Positions 34,976-45,799 of a stretch of DNA of 64,000 nucleotides are shown here, piece by piece. The DNA comes from Rhizomys pruinosus. Its lineage: Eukaryota > Chordata > Mammalia > Rodentia > Spalacidae. Where the stretch lies: assembly GCA_009823505.1 (NCBI GenBank), contig VZQC01000334.1, positions 124,001 to 188,000 of the forward strand. The letters are read 5' to 3'. A model generated the notes under the pieces. The model was given only the letters and a program-made list of their open reading frames with translations, made no database searches and had not been told where the DNA came from. How positions within the stretch are numbered: the first letter of the stretch is position 1; each line of letters opens with the position of its first letter. Both the position numbers and the translations under genes were made by a program.

Positions 34976-35015
34976 TGCATGTTCATATGTATGTTTTAAT
35001 GTGCGTGTGTGTGCA

Positions 35016-35054
<39 letters not shown>

Positions 35055-35245
35055 AGCCAGAGGACAGCCTGCCCAGGCATTATCCTCAGAAACACCGTCC
35101 ATCTCCTTTGAGACAGCACCTCTCACTGACCTGGACTCTGCCACTTAGGACAGGACGGCTGGTGGGGAGCCCCAGGGATCCTCCTGTCTTCTGTCCCCAG
35201 CAGTAGATTACAAGTATTACAGCTGCATACCACCACCCAAGGCAT
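34976..35245 (-). repeat. (TG)n microsatellite and adjoining B4-like SINE
   Basis: TG-rich sequence (34976-35050, purest at 35020-35050) leads into AAGAAGCCAGAGGACAGCC, TTGAGACAGCACCTCTCACTGACC, AGGGATCCTCCTGTC and ACAAGTATTACAGCTGCATACCACC, the order of a reversed B4-type SINE. Confidence 0.65.
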
Positions 35246-35394
35246 TATTAGGAAGTACTCTCATTTCACTATGGTGTAATATGCAAACCTATAATATTTT
35301 GTAATTCTATTTAATTACAGAGGTCTCCTTTCATAGTTATAATCTAATAACATCAGTAGAAAAATCATAATATACAAAAGACAAAAAGATTTTT

Positions 35395-35612
35395 TTTTGA
35401 AAAACTTATGTGTATGAATGTTTTGTCTGTATGTATTATGTGTACCATATGTGTGACTGGTGCCTAAATAGGCCAGTAGAGGGCATAGAATCACCTGGAA
35501 GTGGAGTTTCAGGTGGTTCTGAGCCACTATATGGGTGTTGGGAACCCAATCTGGGCCCTCTAAAAGAGGGTTCAAGGTTCTTACTTCACTGAGCCATCTC
35601 TCCATCCCCAAA
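35395..35612 (-). repeat. B3-type SINE
   Basis: TTTTTTTTGAAAAACTTATGTGTATGAATGTTTTG, GGGTGTTGGGAACCCAATC, CTTCACTGAGCCATCTCTCCATCCCC. Confidence 0.8.
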
Positions 35613-36185
35613 CAACCAAACTCTTAATAATTCATTAGAGTCACTATTATCTTTCTGTTCAAAGTTTGCCTAAATTATTTTATTTTGAATCAGTTTTGAA
35701 CCTTACAGACATTGCTGATAGTCTTGATGAAGGCATAGAAGACGAGATGGTGATGTTTAGTTGGATTGCCACTAGAACAAATTAAAATGAAATACATCAG
35801 TACCTTTAAGAACATACAAATATTATTTTGAGTGGCTAAAGTAATGTCTACTGGCCATTAACTTTTTGTGTAGAAGAGGCTTACCTCTCAAGGGTTTATG
35901 ATGCACAGTCTGTTCAAATAATGGTTATTTAATAAGCAACATCAAGCCAGTGCCTGCATTAGGACTCAAGGGGATACAAACATGCAGAGAAGTGTGAAAA
36001 TGAAAGCAAAAGAGGCCTTCCTTAGTGGGAATTAAGTAATCAATGAATTAAAACTTAATGAATTTACTGGAATTGTTCTTAATTAAATCATTTGAAAGAA
36101 TAATCGATGCAACTATTAATTTAAAAAGAAAGCCTGCTCCATGGTCATAGACTGTTTTATGTCAGATGTGCCCAATAACTCTGTG
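35613..36185. other. Unique AT-rich sequence
   Basis: No repeat or gene seen. Confidence 0.35.
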
Positions 36186-36560
36186 TGGTGTAGTCAGATT
36201 TCCATTGCCATAGGAAATCTCTGGGGTATCCTGGAGGGAAAAGGATTGGGTTCACTGCTTAAGGTTTCCAGTCCATGATCAATCTGCCCTTTGTTTTGGG
36301 CCTATGGTGAGCAGTGCATGATAGGAGCTTGTAGCAGAGCAAATCCATTGATCTCATGGCCAGGAAATTAAAAAAAAAAAGAGTGAAGAGGCATCCAGAG
36401 CCTGACAATTACATTCAAGAACACACCTCCAATAACCAAAAACCTACCCAGTAGTTTCCCCCTTTTTAAGGTTCCACCAACCCCCAATTACAGCCCCTAG
36501 GGACCAAACCTTTAACACACAGGCCTTCAGGGACCACAGGCAATCCTGTGAGAGTGGGAA
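36186..36560 (-). mobile_element. Candidate MaLR LTR
   Basis: TTAAGGTTCCACCAACCCCCAATTACAGCCCC..GGGACCAAACCTTTAACACACAGGCCTTCAGGGACCAC is a common reversed MaLR LTR 5' region as I recall it. The 3' end of the LTR is unclear. Confidence 0.5.
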
Positions 36561-36563
36561 ATT

Positions 36564-36811
36564 CCTCAACTTCAAATTTTAAAGAATTTTTTTTTATTTT
36601 TTATGTGTATGAATGTACTGTCTGCATGTAGGTTTGTGCACCCGTGTAGTGCAATGCTGCAGAGGTCAGAAGAGGGCGTCGGATTCCCCTGAAACTGGAG
36701 TTAAAGATGGTTCTTAGCTGCCATGTGGGTGCTGGGAATTGAACCCAGTCCTCTGCAAGAGCAGTTGGTGCTCTTAACCACTAGGCCATCTCGCCAGCCC
36801 CTCAACTTCAA
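36564..36811 (-). repeat. B2 SINE with 12-bp TSD
   Basis: CCTCAACTTCAA lies at 36564-36575 and 36800-36811. Between them is a minus-strand B2 with a T-rich start, GTGCTGGGAATTGAACCCAG, and the end CCATCTCGCCAGCC. A clean L1-mediated insertion. Confidence 0.95.
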
Positions 36812-38500
36812 TTTTTTCCACTGACTACAACCATATTTTGAAAATTGATTCAGCAAAACTGAAACATGTTTTTGGTGAGTCTAACTGGTATTAAAGAAAC
36901 TCTACACTACAAAGTGAGGTAAAACCTGCAAGCCCTTTTAACACGTTGACAGGTGTGCAGAACATACAGTGAGTCATTAATGGGATCACAATGCCCTTGA
37001 CTCCACAACAGTTATGTGTGCTCATGTTCTCCTGCTAGATGGGATATTTCGCCAACTACAATTTTATCTGTGAGAGATCTACTGTAATAAGATCTTCCCA
37101 CCCAGTAGACGCTGCTCAGGCCTTGTGGTATAGTGGTATCTTCCAGAGTCCAGAATAAAAACTCAAAGAACTGTAAGAGAAGCCAATGATAATTCAAGCC
37201 AAAGCCTTAATTAAAAAGTTAATACATGGCAGGTATGTCTCACCCAGCAACACACTTCCACCCTCTGCCTGATATAAAATAAAACAAAATATGGAGAATT
37301 AACAGTTAACTTCAAGGAGAGACGTGTTCCTGATTCTCCTTCTATTCCCTTTCTTCTTCCATTAGGCTTTGCTTTACCTGCTCTTTAGACAGAGCAAGGT
37401 CTTTCATTCTCTCTCCTCCCATCTTGGGTCACTTTTTCTGCACACCTCATACAGCCACAACTGCAAATTTGATCTCTATTGTAATGACACATTCATTTCT
37501 CTCCTGGATGTTCTTGAATTTTCTGCCTGTCTGTTGGACCATTCTACAGTAAGGGCTGTCCCTACTTCAAATGGAATACCCCAAACTGAATGTATGACAA
37601 GTCACTCAGTCAGTACCTACTGTTGGGACATCTACCATGTGGCTGGCCTTTTCATTTATAAAATGCTCACAGGGAAAGGAAAACCTGTAAATAACTATGT
37701 GAGGTGCTCACAATGACACAAAGGAATGTACGGTAGCCGCCTTGCCCTGGGCTCAGGGTGTCTCCCTCCTGCCAGTTCCCTGGACAGAAGTTGTTTTTGT
37801 CATCTTTTCCTGCCCCCATGTACAGAGGCAAACCAAGGCTTATTAACTGCAGTTTCATAATCTCTTTTCAGTTTGTCACTTACACTGTGCTTTTATTTAC
37901 ATCCTAATTGTGAATTTATATTACCCTTTATAATGGGCCTTTTTTTGGTCTCAGCTCTTTGCATCCAATCTGCTTTATACAAAAAAAAATTAAAAAAGGT
38001 TAATATTTGGGAAACATAGCTCGTGGCTGTCAGCCCAGGCTAAAATGATTCTGTGACTCCAAGGATCAATTCTAGCAAGAGTACCATCTCCACATTCTCT
38101 ACTTGGTACTGAAGGATGGGGTCTTGTTTGTCGCTTCCCACCAACCCCTACACACATTCACATCTATGCACATGCAAGTCCTTTCCCTTATAATCTTGAG
38201 CTCAGGGCCACAGGGCACAGACCATTCTCAAGCTGTACCTGGGCAAGTATGCCTGTCCCCTGGAGGATGCATCTGGGTACTTCAGGGGCACATTACACTC
38301 CATCCTATAAATTCTCCTTCCTTTCCCAAATGAACAATACAATGTGTTAAGCAGAGTCCAGCGCACGTGTGGGAACCAACAAATGCTTTCTGAATGGACA
38401 AATGTACTTTACAAGTTCTAGGGGCTGAAATCAGTGAGGAGAAATCAACACAGCCTTGAGTTACAGTCAGTGCTCTGTGTTCTGCAAAGATCAGGCCCAT
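36812..38500. other. Largely unique sequence
   Basis: A 115-codon frame (37369-37716) shows no recognisable domain. CTTTAGACAGAGCAAGG..CTCCTCCC at about 37380-37420 has faint L2 character. No gene call is justified. Confidence 0.35.
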
Positions 38501-38860
38501 GTGAGATGTCTGCCAGCACATCGGATCACGGATGGTTGGTGTGAGATGTCTGCCAACGCACAGGATCACGGATGGTTGGTGTGAGATGTCTGCCAGTGCA
38601 CAGGATCACAGATGGTTGGTGTGAGATGTCTGCCAGCCCACAGGATCACGGATGGTTGATGTGAGATGTCTGCCAGCACACAGGATCACAGATGGTTGGT
38701 GTGAGATGTCTGCCAGCGCACAGGATCACGGATGGTTGGTGTGAGATGTCTGCCAGCACACAGGATCACGGATGGTTGGTGTGAGATGTCTGCCAGCACA
38801 CAGGATCACGGATGGTTGGTGTGAGATGTCTGCCAGCACACAGGATCACGATGGTTGGCG
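38501..38860. repeat. 40-bp minisatellite, 9 copies
   Basis: Units start at 38501 and repeat every 40 bp (GTGAGATGTCTGCCAGCACA then CAGGATCACGGATGGTTGGT) to 38860. Most units differ by 0-3 bases and the last is degraded. No spacers, so it is a tandem array. Confidence 0.97.
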
Positions 38861-39000
38861 ATGCCACTCATGCAACGCGAGGAAACTGAGGCTTGGAGAC
38901 ACAAGGAGGGACTAGCCGGATGACTGAACATGGGCCGTGGCAGACTGGGGCTTACAACTCTGAGGTTCCAGCCCCACAGTCTACTTTGAGTCTAATCTGG
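38861..39000 (-). repeat. MIR SINE
   Basis: CAACGCGAGGAAACTGAGGCTTGGAGAC..GACTAGCC..CTGGGGCTTACAACTCTGAGG..CCACAGTCTAC. It abuts the 40-bp minisatellite. Confidence 0.65.
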
Positions 39001-39039
39001 CTTCGGGGTACATGTCCAGGAAAACAAGAAATCTTAGTT

Positions 39040-39218
39040 TTCATGTATACAATGTTTTTTTGGTCTTTTTGAGACAGGGTCTCCCTGTAGCTCCAGCTGA
39101 CCTGGAACTCACTCTGTAGACCAGGCTGGCCTTGAACTCACAAAGATCCGCCTGCCTCTGCCTCCCAAGTGCTAGGATTAAAGGCATGTGCCACCACACC
39201 CGGCTTCATGTATACAAT
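39040..39218 (-). repeat. B1 SINE with 14-bp TSD
   Basis: TTCATGTATACAAT is duplicated at 39040-39053 and 39205-39218. Between them is a reversed full B1 (TTTTTGAGACAGGGTCTCCC..GCCACCACACCCGGC). Young-looking. Confidence 0.96.
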
Positions 39219-39374
39219 TTTCATAAAAACCCAGAACGGTCATCCAAAGCCATTCCAACAGGGGATACCTGAAGAATTTAACGTTGGGGGATTCATGAGG
39301 CAAGAGGCCCTCCGGAAAGATTTGCCTGCTTCTGCTTTGAAGACTTTCCAGTAGGTGAGGTACTAGGTGCCTTC

Positions 39375-39465
39375 TTTTCAGTGCCACCAAATACTGCTGT
39401 GAGACCTACAGCATTTGTCTTCATTCAACCTCAGTTTTCTTATCTATGGAATGGGGTAAGGCTAA
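39375..39465 (+). repeat. MIR fragment
   Basis: CTGTGAGACCTACAGCATTTG..CAACCTCAGTTTTCTTATCTATGGAATGGGG follows the MIR core in forward orientation. Confidence 0.65.
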
Positions 39466-41585
39466 ACATCTGAATGATGACCATACCTCTCTGTGTTTTG
39501 CTTTGAGAACTCACCATTCCCTGTCTTCGGTGACAAAGATGCCATGGGAACCCACCTGAGTGGCGAGTAGTTTTGGTTGAATCTGAGAGTCTGCCTGCAC
39601 TTTGGACAGGAAACACCTTCACACAATGTGGTGGGACTCAGATGCCAGGAAGGGCAGTTTCTGATGACTGACCTGCCTGTCAGCCCTGGCACAATGCAGT
39701 CTGTTCACCCATGGCTGCCCTTGAGGAAATGAACACCCTCCCCCATCTCTCCCGCTCTCCTGTGTTTGTGGCGGGTGAGTCTTTAATTACACCTTGTCAC
39801 AAGCACTGCTCAGTCAGAGAGACCACACCGTTGGACCCGGTGGTGGCAGAGGAGACCGTTCTTCAGGCTGATTTCTTGCCTTGCAAGAGCCTTTCTTCTG
39901 CACCTACAATGTCGAATTAATGGGCCCTTCACCCGGAAGCCTGTGAGGGCAGGCTTCCTGACCCACACTTGGAGAGGGCATGGGGAGCAGGGACCTTTGA
40001 ACCTTGATCTCCCTGGGGCAGGTGGCTAAAAGCCCGCTTGCCTGATTGAGTTTCTTGATTCCTGTGATAAGAGTTGCACAAAGGGGACTGGACCCTCAGT
40101 TTGACCTCCAGTGAGCTACTGTGCGGATGGCGGCGCCTCCACTATCTAATGAGAACGGATAATGGAAGTGCAGCCTCTGTACTTCATTCCGAAAGAAAGT
40201 CACCTTTCAGGCCACATTACCCTTATAATGAAAGCACCACCTTTCAGAAAGGACCATCGCGCTTAGAAATTATCCCCATCGGCGTTGAATGGGCGCCTAG
40301 CGCTCACCCAAACCGAGCATTATTGCCCCTTCTGGGTCCTCACCTTTGTCACAAGGCTGACATCCATTGAGAACAGAGGGTACAGTGAACCTGGTGTCCC
40401 CTGCCTTGCTGACCTTCCTTCACTTTAACCCTTAAGTCACTATGAGAAGTGACTTGTAACCATCCCTACTTTTATAAATAAAGAAATGGAAGTTTAAACA
40501 ATTGAACTACTTGTTTCTGAACATAATACAGGCAGGAAGTTGCAGGACTGGTAAGACACAGAGACTTGATCTGACACGGAAGCTTAGGAAGATGTCGCTT
40601 GGAGGACAGAAACACAGCCTAGGGCTCCTGCTCCCCTCAGCCCTCTCTAAAAGCTCAGGCGCCTAAGCTCCGAAGGGGCCAAGGACAAAAGGTCTAGAAA
40701 AGAGATAAGAACAAGATACTTAATCCCACTGACTCTAACTTTGAACAGGTGAGTCCACATCTCAAAGTTACAGTCTTTTCTTTTTATTCACAGAATGATT
40801 CCAACTGAAGGGTACCTATGAATACAGTATTCAATAAGATTATTTAAGTGCTCTTTAGAATTGGAGGACCTGGCTTTGAAAAGTACAGTCACGGCAGAGT
40901 AGCGGCAAAAACAGTGCTTCATCAGAAAGGGCAGGAGTGCTTAGAAAGGAGGAAACCGCGGCTGAGCCAAGTACTACAGTGAGGTGAACTAAGACAGAGG
41001 ATATTGGTAAAACAGGAACAGTGGCCAATCAGAACAGGTTTCTTCTTTCTAGTCCCTCCCCTCCACTCCCTCTTCCTATATTTCCTCCTTCCTCTCTCAT
41101 TTCTCTTCCTTTTTTTCACAAACTAAAGATGAGAATAAACCTCTTAGAGAGGAAGGAAGAGGAACTGAGCTAGAGGCAATGGATAATTTGTGAAAAAGTA
41201 ACACAACTGCCATCTCAAAGAACAGGAAAGGAAGTCTGTCCAGGAATGGATTGTTTGTTCTTTTAAAGGGAGAACCTAGTCATGGTTACAGGCTGATACA
41301 GGGCTGGGATGTGGAAATCGGGCACAGGTGGAGTGAGCTGCCTTTCATAAAAGACTGGGCATTCCCTCAAAATACATCATAAAAGCGACAGGCCATCCAC
41401 ATCCTCTCCCAGGGGTCTCTGACAGAGTTGATCTGTCCTTTAGGGCATCTGTGGTGACACTGGTTTTAAAGAGATTTGCCTCTTGAAGTAGGAAATAAGA
41501 CAGGGGCTGCCTGCAGGCATGTGGACTATCTGGACCTAAATCTCAGGCCACCCCTCAGCAGACTGGCAAGTGGGTAGGGAAAGGG
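39466..41585. other. Unique sequence, longest repeat-poor stretch
   Basis: A weak MIR-like tract lies at about 40430-40600 (reversed). Frames of up to 98 codons (40074-40370) have no recognised domain. A CpG-rich patch is listed separately. Confidence 0.4.
40118..40330. promoter_or_regulatory. CpG-rich patch, candidate regulatory element
   Basis: I count 12 CpG dinucleotides between 40123 and 40315 (for example GCGGATGGCGGCGCC, ATCGCGC, ATCGGCG, GGGCGCCTAGCGC). The flanks have almost none. CACCTTTCAG occurs twice (40201-40210 and 40238-40247). No repeat family was recognised. It could be a conserved enhancer or a non-methylated element. This is inferred from composition only. Confidence 0.35.
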
Positions 41586-41589
41586 AACA

Positions 41590-41745
41590 TGGTGTCATGG
41601 AGACGTGGAGATGGGGGATGCTGGTTCGGATTCCATTTCTCTCATTCACTAGCCCTGTCACTTTGGGCTGATCTCAATCTTTCTGAGCCCCAGTCACACA
41701 CTGAAGAATGCCAGCCATAATAATCTCTGTTAAACTGGGTGTTTA
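41590..41745 (+). repeat. MIR SINE
   Basis: GCTGGTTCGGATTCC, CACTAGCCCTGTCACTTTGGGCTGATCTC, TTTCTGAGCCCCAGTCAC, GCCATAATAATCTCTG follow the MIR consensus in order. Confidence 0.75.
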
Positions 41746-41860
41746 ATACAGCCAGGAGAAGCCAGAGAATCCAAGACTAGCCTGGACTACATAGTGAATT
41801 TCAGGCCAGCCTGTACTATGTGATATTCTCTTTAAAATTATATTAAAAAATACTACTACT
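41746..41860 (+). repeat. B1 fragment
   Basis: AGCCAGAGAATCCAAGACTAGCCTGGACTACATAGTGAATTTCAGGCCAGCCTG is the right half of a B1. The left part is missing. Confidence 0.65.
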
Positions 41861-42059
41861 GATACAATTCTGACAACTGGGTGATGCACTTGACATATGT
41901 GTGTATTCAATAAGTGTTCTTGTCACTTTATGTAGTTAATTTTGGCACTAATCCTTGACATGAAGGGTTGTGACAACTGCACACCTGACACACAATATCA
42001 GCTCAGCATTTCCATGTTTGCTCTAAAGCTTTGTTCGGTTTGCTGCTAAAAGCAGTGAG

Positions 42060-42158
42060 ATTTTTTTTTTTTTCTTTTTGTAGAGCTGGGAATTGAACTC
42101 TGGGCTTCGTAGATTCAAGTCAAGTCTCTACCAACTGAGCTTCATCCTGGCCCCTGCA
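42060..42158 (-). repeat. ID-like SINE
   Basis: T-rich start, then AGAGCTGGGAATTGAACTCTGGGC..CTCTACCAACTGAGCTTCATCCTGGCCC, a reversed ID tRNA body. Confidence 0.65.
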
Positions 42159-42621
42159 CTGCATTTCGATCACTGTGTAAAGTGAATATTTGTAAAACTT
42201 AAAACTGCTCCTAACTACAGAGAAACCCTCTGTAGAGAGTGCTAGCAGAGAGGGTTGGACACAGACGAGAGGCCCCTGGGGAGACTGAGAAGGGGCTCCT
42301 GAAGCTCAGGACTAATTATATTCCCCTCTCTTCTCTGCAGTGTGGTTTCCATTGAGTAACAGGATCCAGGAGTCAGGAAGTTATAGGAGAAAATTGATCC
42401 GGTTTGTGACTGGAGAGTCAGAGTGCAGAGCCGAGTCCTGCATTCCCTATGCAACGGGGCTGGAAGCCACCTCCACTCTGGAGCTGTTGGGCCCCTCCCA
42501 GCTCACCACCCCTCTGAGGGCAGCACTTTGTCATTTAGTGAATGTTGAGAGGGAGAGAACTGGCGGGGGTCCTGCAACAGCTGATCCAAAGTGAGAAGGG
42601 GGCACCTCACCAGATGTTACA

Positions 42622-43480
42622 GTCCACACACACACCCTCACCCCACACCCCACACCCAACATACACCCTACACCCCACACAGCACTCCCACACACACTAC
42701 ACATAACATAGCACACGCCAAACACACCACACATAATAACATAACATAGACACCGAACACCATCAAACATACCACACACACCACATTATACATTATACAC
42801 ATGTTATACACACATACCATCTACTACAAAACTACACACCAAATTTCATACACACCACACATTTTTTTTTGTCTTTTTGAGACAGGGTCTCCCTTTAGTC
42901 CCAGCTGGCCTGGAGCTCACTTTGTAGAACAGGCTGGCCTTTAACGCACAGAGATCCACTTGCCTCTGCCTCCCAAGTGCTAGGATTAAAGGTGTGCGCC
43001 ACCATGTCCAGCATACCACACATTTAACACCACACATTGTGCATACCTAACACACCCACCATGTACAGTCACCATGCACACCACATACACACCATACATA
43101 CCACACACCTTAACACATTCTCCATACATACATATATATATCACACCACACATCACATATAGACCACACACAGACATACATACCACATACATACTACACA
43201 TATACACACACAACACATACATAATGCAAAAAACACACACTCCTCCCAATGCCAGATATACACACTACACAGCACAGCAGCACACACAGACACACGCCAC
43301 ATGTTCACAGTACACAACCTCCTACATACCACACAGCACACACACACCACACACTCCTGCAACACCACATATACACACCACACATAGACAAGCACTCATC
43401 ACATCATGTCACAACATAAAACACCTCCCACATGCAACACACACTCTGCACCCACATTAGATTCACTGTAGATGTAACAC
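42622..43480. repeat. CA-rich low-complexity domain
   Basis: About 700 bp of CACAC, CACCC, ATACAC and ACATAC motifs without a fixed period, interrupted by a B1. It encodes only artefactual frames (for example 128 codons at 43074-43460). Confidence 0.92.
42854..43025 (-). repeat. B1 SINE with 11-bp TSD
   Basis: ACCACACATTT at 42854-42864 and 43015-43025 brackets a reversed B1 (GTCTTTTTGAGACAGGG..GTGCGCCACCATGTCCAGC). It inserted into the CA-rich domain. Confidence 0.95.
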
Positions 43481-43718
43481 ACTCCAGACACAAACACACT
43501 GATGTATACCACTTACTCCCTCCCTGACCCCCATAACACACACTGGTTTCTTCTATTGTCATCACTCAAAATGCATTCGGGGAGGTAGCCATCACAGGGG
43601 TAGAAAGGAAAATTAACTATTACTTCAAACAGCTCACACTGGTCCCACGTTTTCTCTTGGACGCATGAAGATGGGAATAAAGACTTTACCTCTATAGCTT
43701 ATAGAGTGGTGCCAAATG

Positions 43719-44108
43719 CGTCTGCTGGGGCCGTGAGTGGAGGTGATGGTCTTCTGGGGCCATGAGTGGAGGTGGTGAGTCTGCTGGGGCCAGGAGTGGA
43801 GGTGATGAGTCTGCTGAGGCCGGGAGTGGAGGTGGTGAGTCTGCTGGGGCCATGAGTGGAGGTGGTGAGTCTGCTGGGGCCAGGGGTGGAGGCGATGAGT
43901 CTGCTGAGGCCAGGAGTGGAGGTGGTGAGTCTGCTTGGGCCAGGGGTGGAGGTGATGAGTCTGCTGGGGCCGGGAGTGGAGGTGATGAGTCTGCTGGGGC
44001 CAGGGGTGGAGGTGATGAGTCTGCTGGGGCCAGGGGTGGAGGTGGTGGAGTCTGTTGGGGCCAGGGGTGGAGGTGATGAGTCTGCTGGGGCCGGGAGTGG
44101 AGGTGGTC
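43719..44108. repeat. 30-bp minisatellite, ~13 copies
   Basis: Unit GGTGATGAGTCTGCTGGGGC + CAGGAGTGGA with mostly transition-type variants (GATGAG/GGTGAG, GGAG/GGGG). The period of 30 keeps frames open on both strands, giving a 153-codon Pro/Ser/Thr-rich minus frame and a 104-codon Gly/Glu/Ser-rich plus frame. No gene context was found. Confidence 0.96.
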
Positions 44109-44109
44109 C

Positions 44110-44640
44110 AGGAGATAGACTATGGTGATAACTTTTACAATATGGAAATACTCTCAACAAATGACTTTTACTTAATCTTGCAACAACAAAAAAATGAATC
44201 TTAGCTTGTTCATGCTACAGAAAGCTCACTGAGCCTTGAGCTCCTTATGTAATCTAAAGGGTATAGCCATACTCCTTCATGACCCCTCCCCACCACTGAC
44301 CAAAAACAGTGAATGAATGTCCTGTGTTATGTTTCACATATTCCTTGGAAGCATGGACAATTATTCTATTTGTGTTGCAAACAACAAGGAGTAAATTGAT
44401 AACATCTGTTTGGGGTTTTGTGTGTGGTAATCTAGGTCAGTAGGGGGTCAAAAGAGATAATTTTCTGATAAGACAAATCTTTCCACCTTTTCCCTCCATA
44501 TTTCATAATGGAAATACTATTTCAATTAAAAAATTAGTGAGCCCTTATTTGAGAGCACAATTCCAACAGAATTCTGAAGGAACAAGCTCTCAGCAGTTTC
44601 AGTCAGCTCTTGGCTTTAAAATGGATGCTTAGAGTCAGGC
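44110..44640. other. Unique sequence
   Basis: No repeat or gene seen. Confidence 0.35.
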
Positions 44641-45340
44641 TGTGTTTGTTTGTTTGTTTAGCATTTTTATTGAAGTTTTGTGCATTTCATACATCATTTC
44701 TCAGCCCAATCTAGACTCATCTCCCCTTCCATGCCCCCCACCCCTCCCACATTCATGCACCCTGCCATTCCTGCCCTGTATCTTTTTCTGATTCTTTTCA
44801 AATTATTTCAAAGCAGAGGATTATTGTTCTTGGGGGAACTTTACTGTATCAGTCGGTTCCCTGTCCCAGTTCCCCTGCTATAGTTCCCTCCAATCTGTAT
44901 TGCTTCAATATATGCATATATATATATATATATATATGTCATATCTATACCAAAATTATATCATCTATTCGCAAACTGTCATTTCCATATCATATTTCAG
45001 GATTCACATTTTTCCTTTATAAATTTATATTGCTCTAAAATATGCCTACGTATCCTCCACCCATATACCAATCTTACAAAGCCTCAAAATAAGTAGTGGG
45101 TTAATTCTAGAGCCTGTTAAGGGATTTACATTATAAGGGCACAGTTGCTTTCAAGGAAAGGGGTATATAACATAGATGTTGCTCGGTTTGCCTTAAGACT
45201 CAGTGATTGGTGCTAGGATCCACAAATGAGGGATACCATTCATCATTTGTACTTATGGGACTGTATTACTTCACTTAACAACATAATACCTTCTAATTCC
45301 ATCCATTTACCTGCAAAGTTCATGCTGAAATCTTTCCTTT
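44641..45340 (-). mobile_element. L1 3' end, short-UTR type
   Basis: It starts TTTGTTTAGCATTTTTATTGAAG, a C-rich tract, then CTGATTCTTTTCAAA, CTTGGGGGAAC, and TATGCATATA(TA)n. It then runs through a UTR region to the end of ORF2 (GGATACCATTCATCATTTG, CTGCAAAGTTCATGCTG). It is the same UTR class as the twin-primed L1 at 2.6 kb. Confidence 0.85.
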
Positions 45341-45342
45341 TT

Positions 45343-45359
45343 TTTTTTTTTTTAGCGAA

Positions 45360-45422
<63 letters not shown>

Positions 45423-45566
45423 TTGGCTTTTTGAGACAGGGTCTCCCTGTAGCTCTGGCTGTCCTGGAACTCACTCTGTAGACCAGGCTGGCCTCAAACT
45501 CACAGAGATCCGCGTGCCTCTGCCTCCCAAGTGCTAGGATTAAAGGCGTGCCCCACCACGCCCGGC
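45343..45566 (-). repeat. B1 SINE with ~59-nt poly(A) tail
   Basis: On the plus strand a run of about 59 T (45363-45421) precedes TTTTTGAGACAGGGTCTCCC..CCCCACCACGCCCGGC. The near-consensus body and very long, pure tail point to a recent insertion. Tail length in an assembly is uncertain. Confidence 0.95.
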
Positions 45567-45567
45567 A

Positions 45568-45799
45568 TTTATTTATTTCTGTATGTGTATCAATGTACTG
45601 TCTGCATGCAAGTTTGTGCACCCATGTCATGCAATGCCGCGGAGGTCAGAAGAGGGTGTCGGATTCCCCTGGAACTGGAGTTCTCCTGGAATTGGAGTTT
45701 CAGACGGCTCTCGGCCACCATGTGGGTGCTGGGGATCGAACCCGGGTCCTCTGTAAGAGCGGTAGGCGCTCTTAACCACTAGGCCATCTCTCCAGCCCA
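45568..45799 (-). repeat. B2 SINE
   Basis: ATTTATTTATTTCTGTATGTG tail, GGGGATCGAACCCGGGTCC (intact B box), end GGCCATCTCTCCAGCCC. Its A-tail directly abuts the 5' end of the B1, which suggests the B1 inserted in or beside the tail. Confidence 0.95.

Noticed and set aside
37369..37716. 115-codon ORF as a small gene
   Set aside because: No known domain, no upstream promoter or splice context; length is within chance expectation for 64 kb.
38501..38860. CRISPR-like regular repeats
   Set aside because: Units are contiguous 40-mers with no spacers, and the sequence is mammalian; it is a minisatellite.
43699..44160. 153-codon Pro/Ser/Thr-rich protein on the minus strand
   Set aside because: It is wholly produced by the 30-bp tandem repeat; the opposite strand is equally open.
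45226..45537. 103-codon ORF with a poly-Phe stretch
   Set aside because: The Phe run is the B1's reversed poly(A) tail; the rest is L1 and B1.
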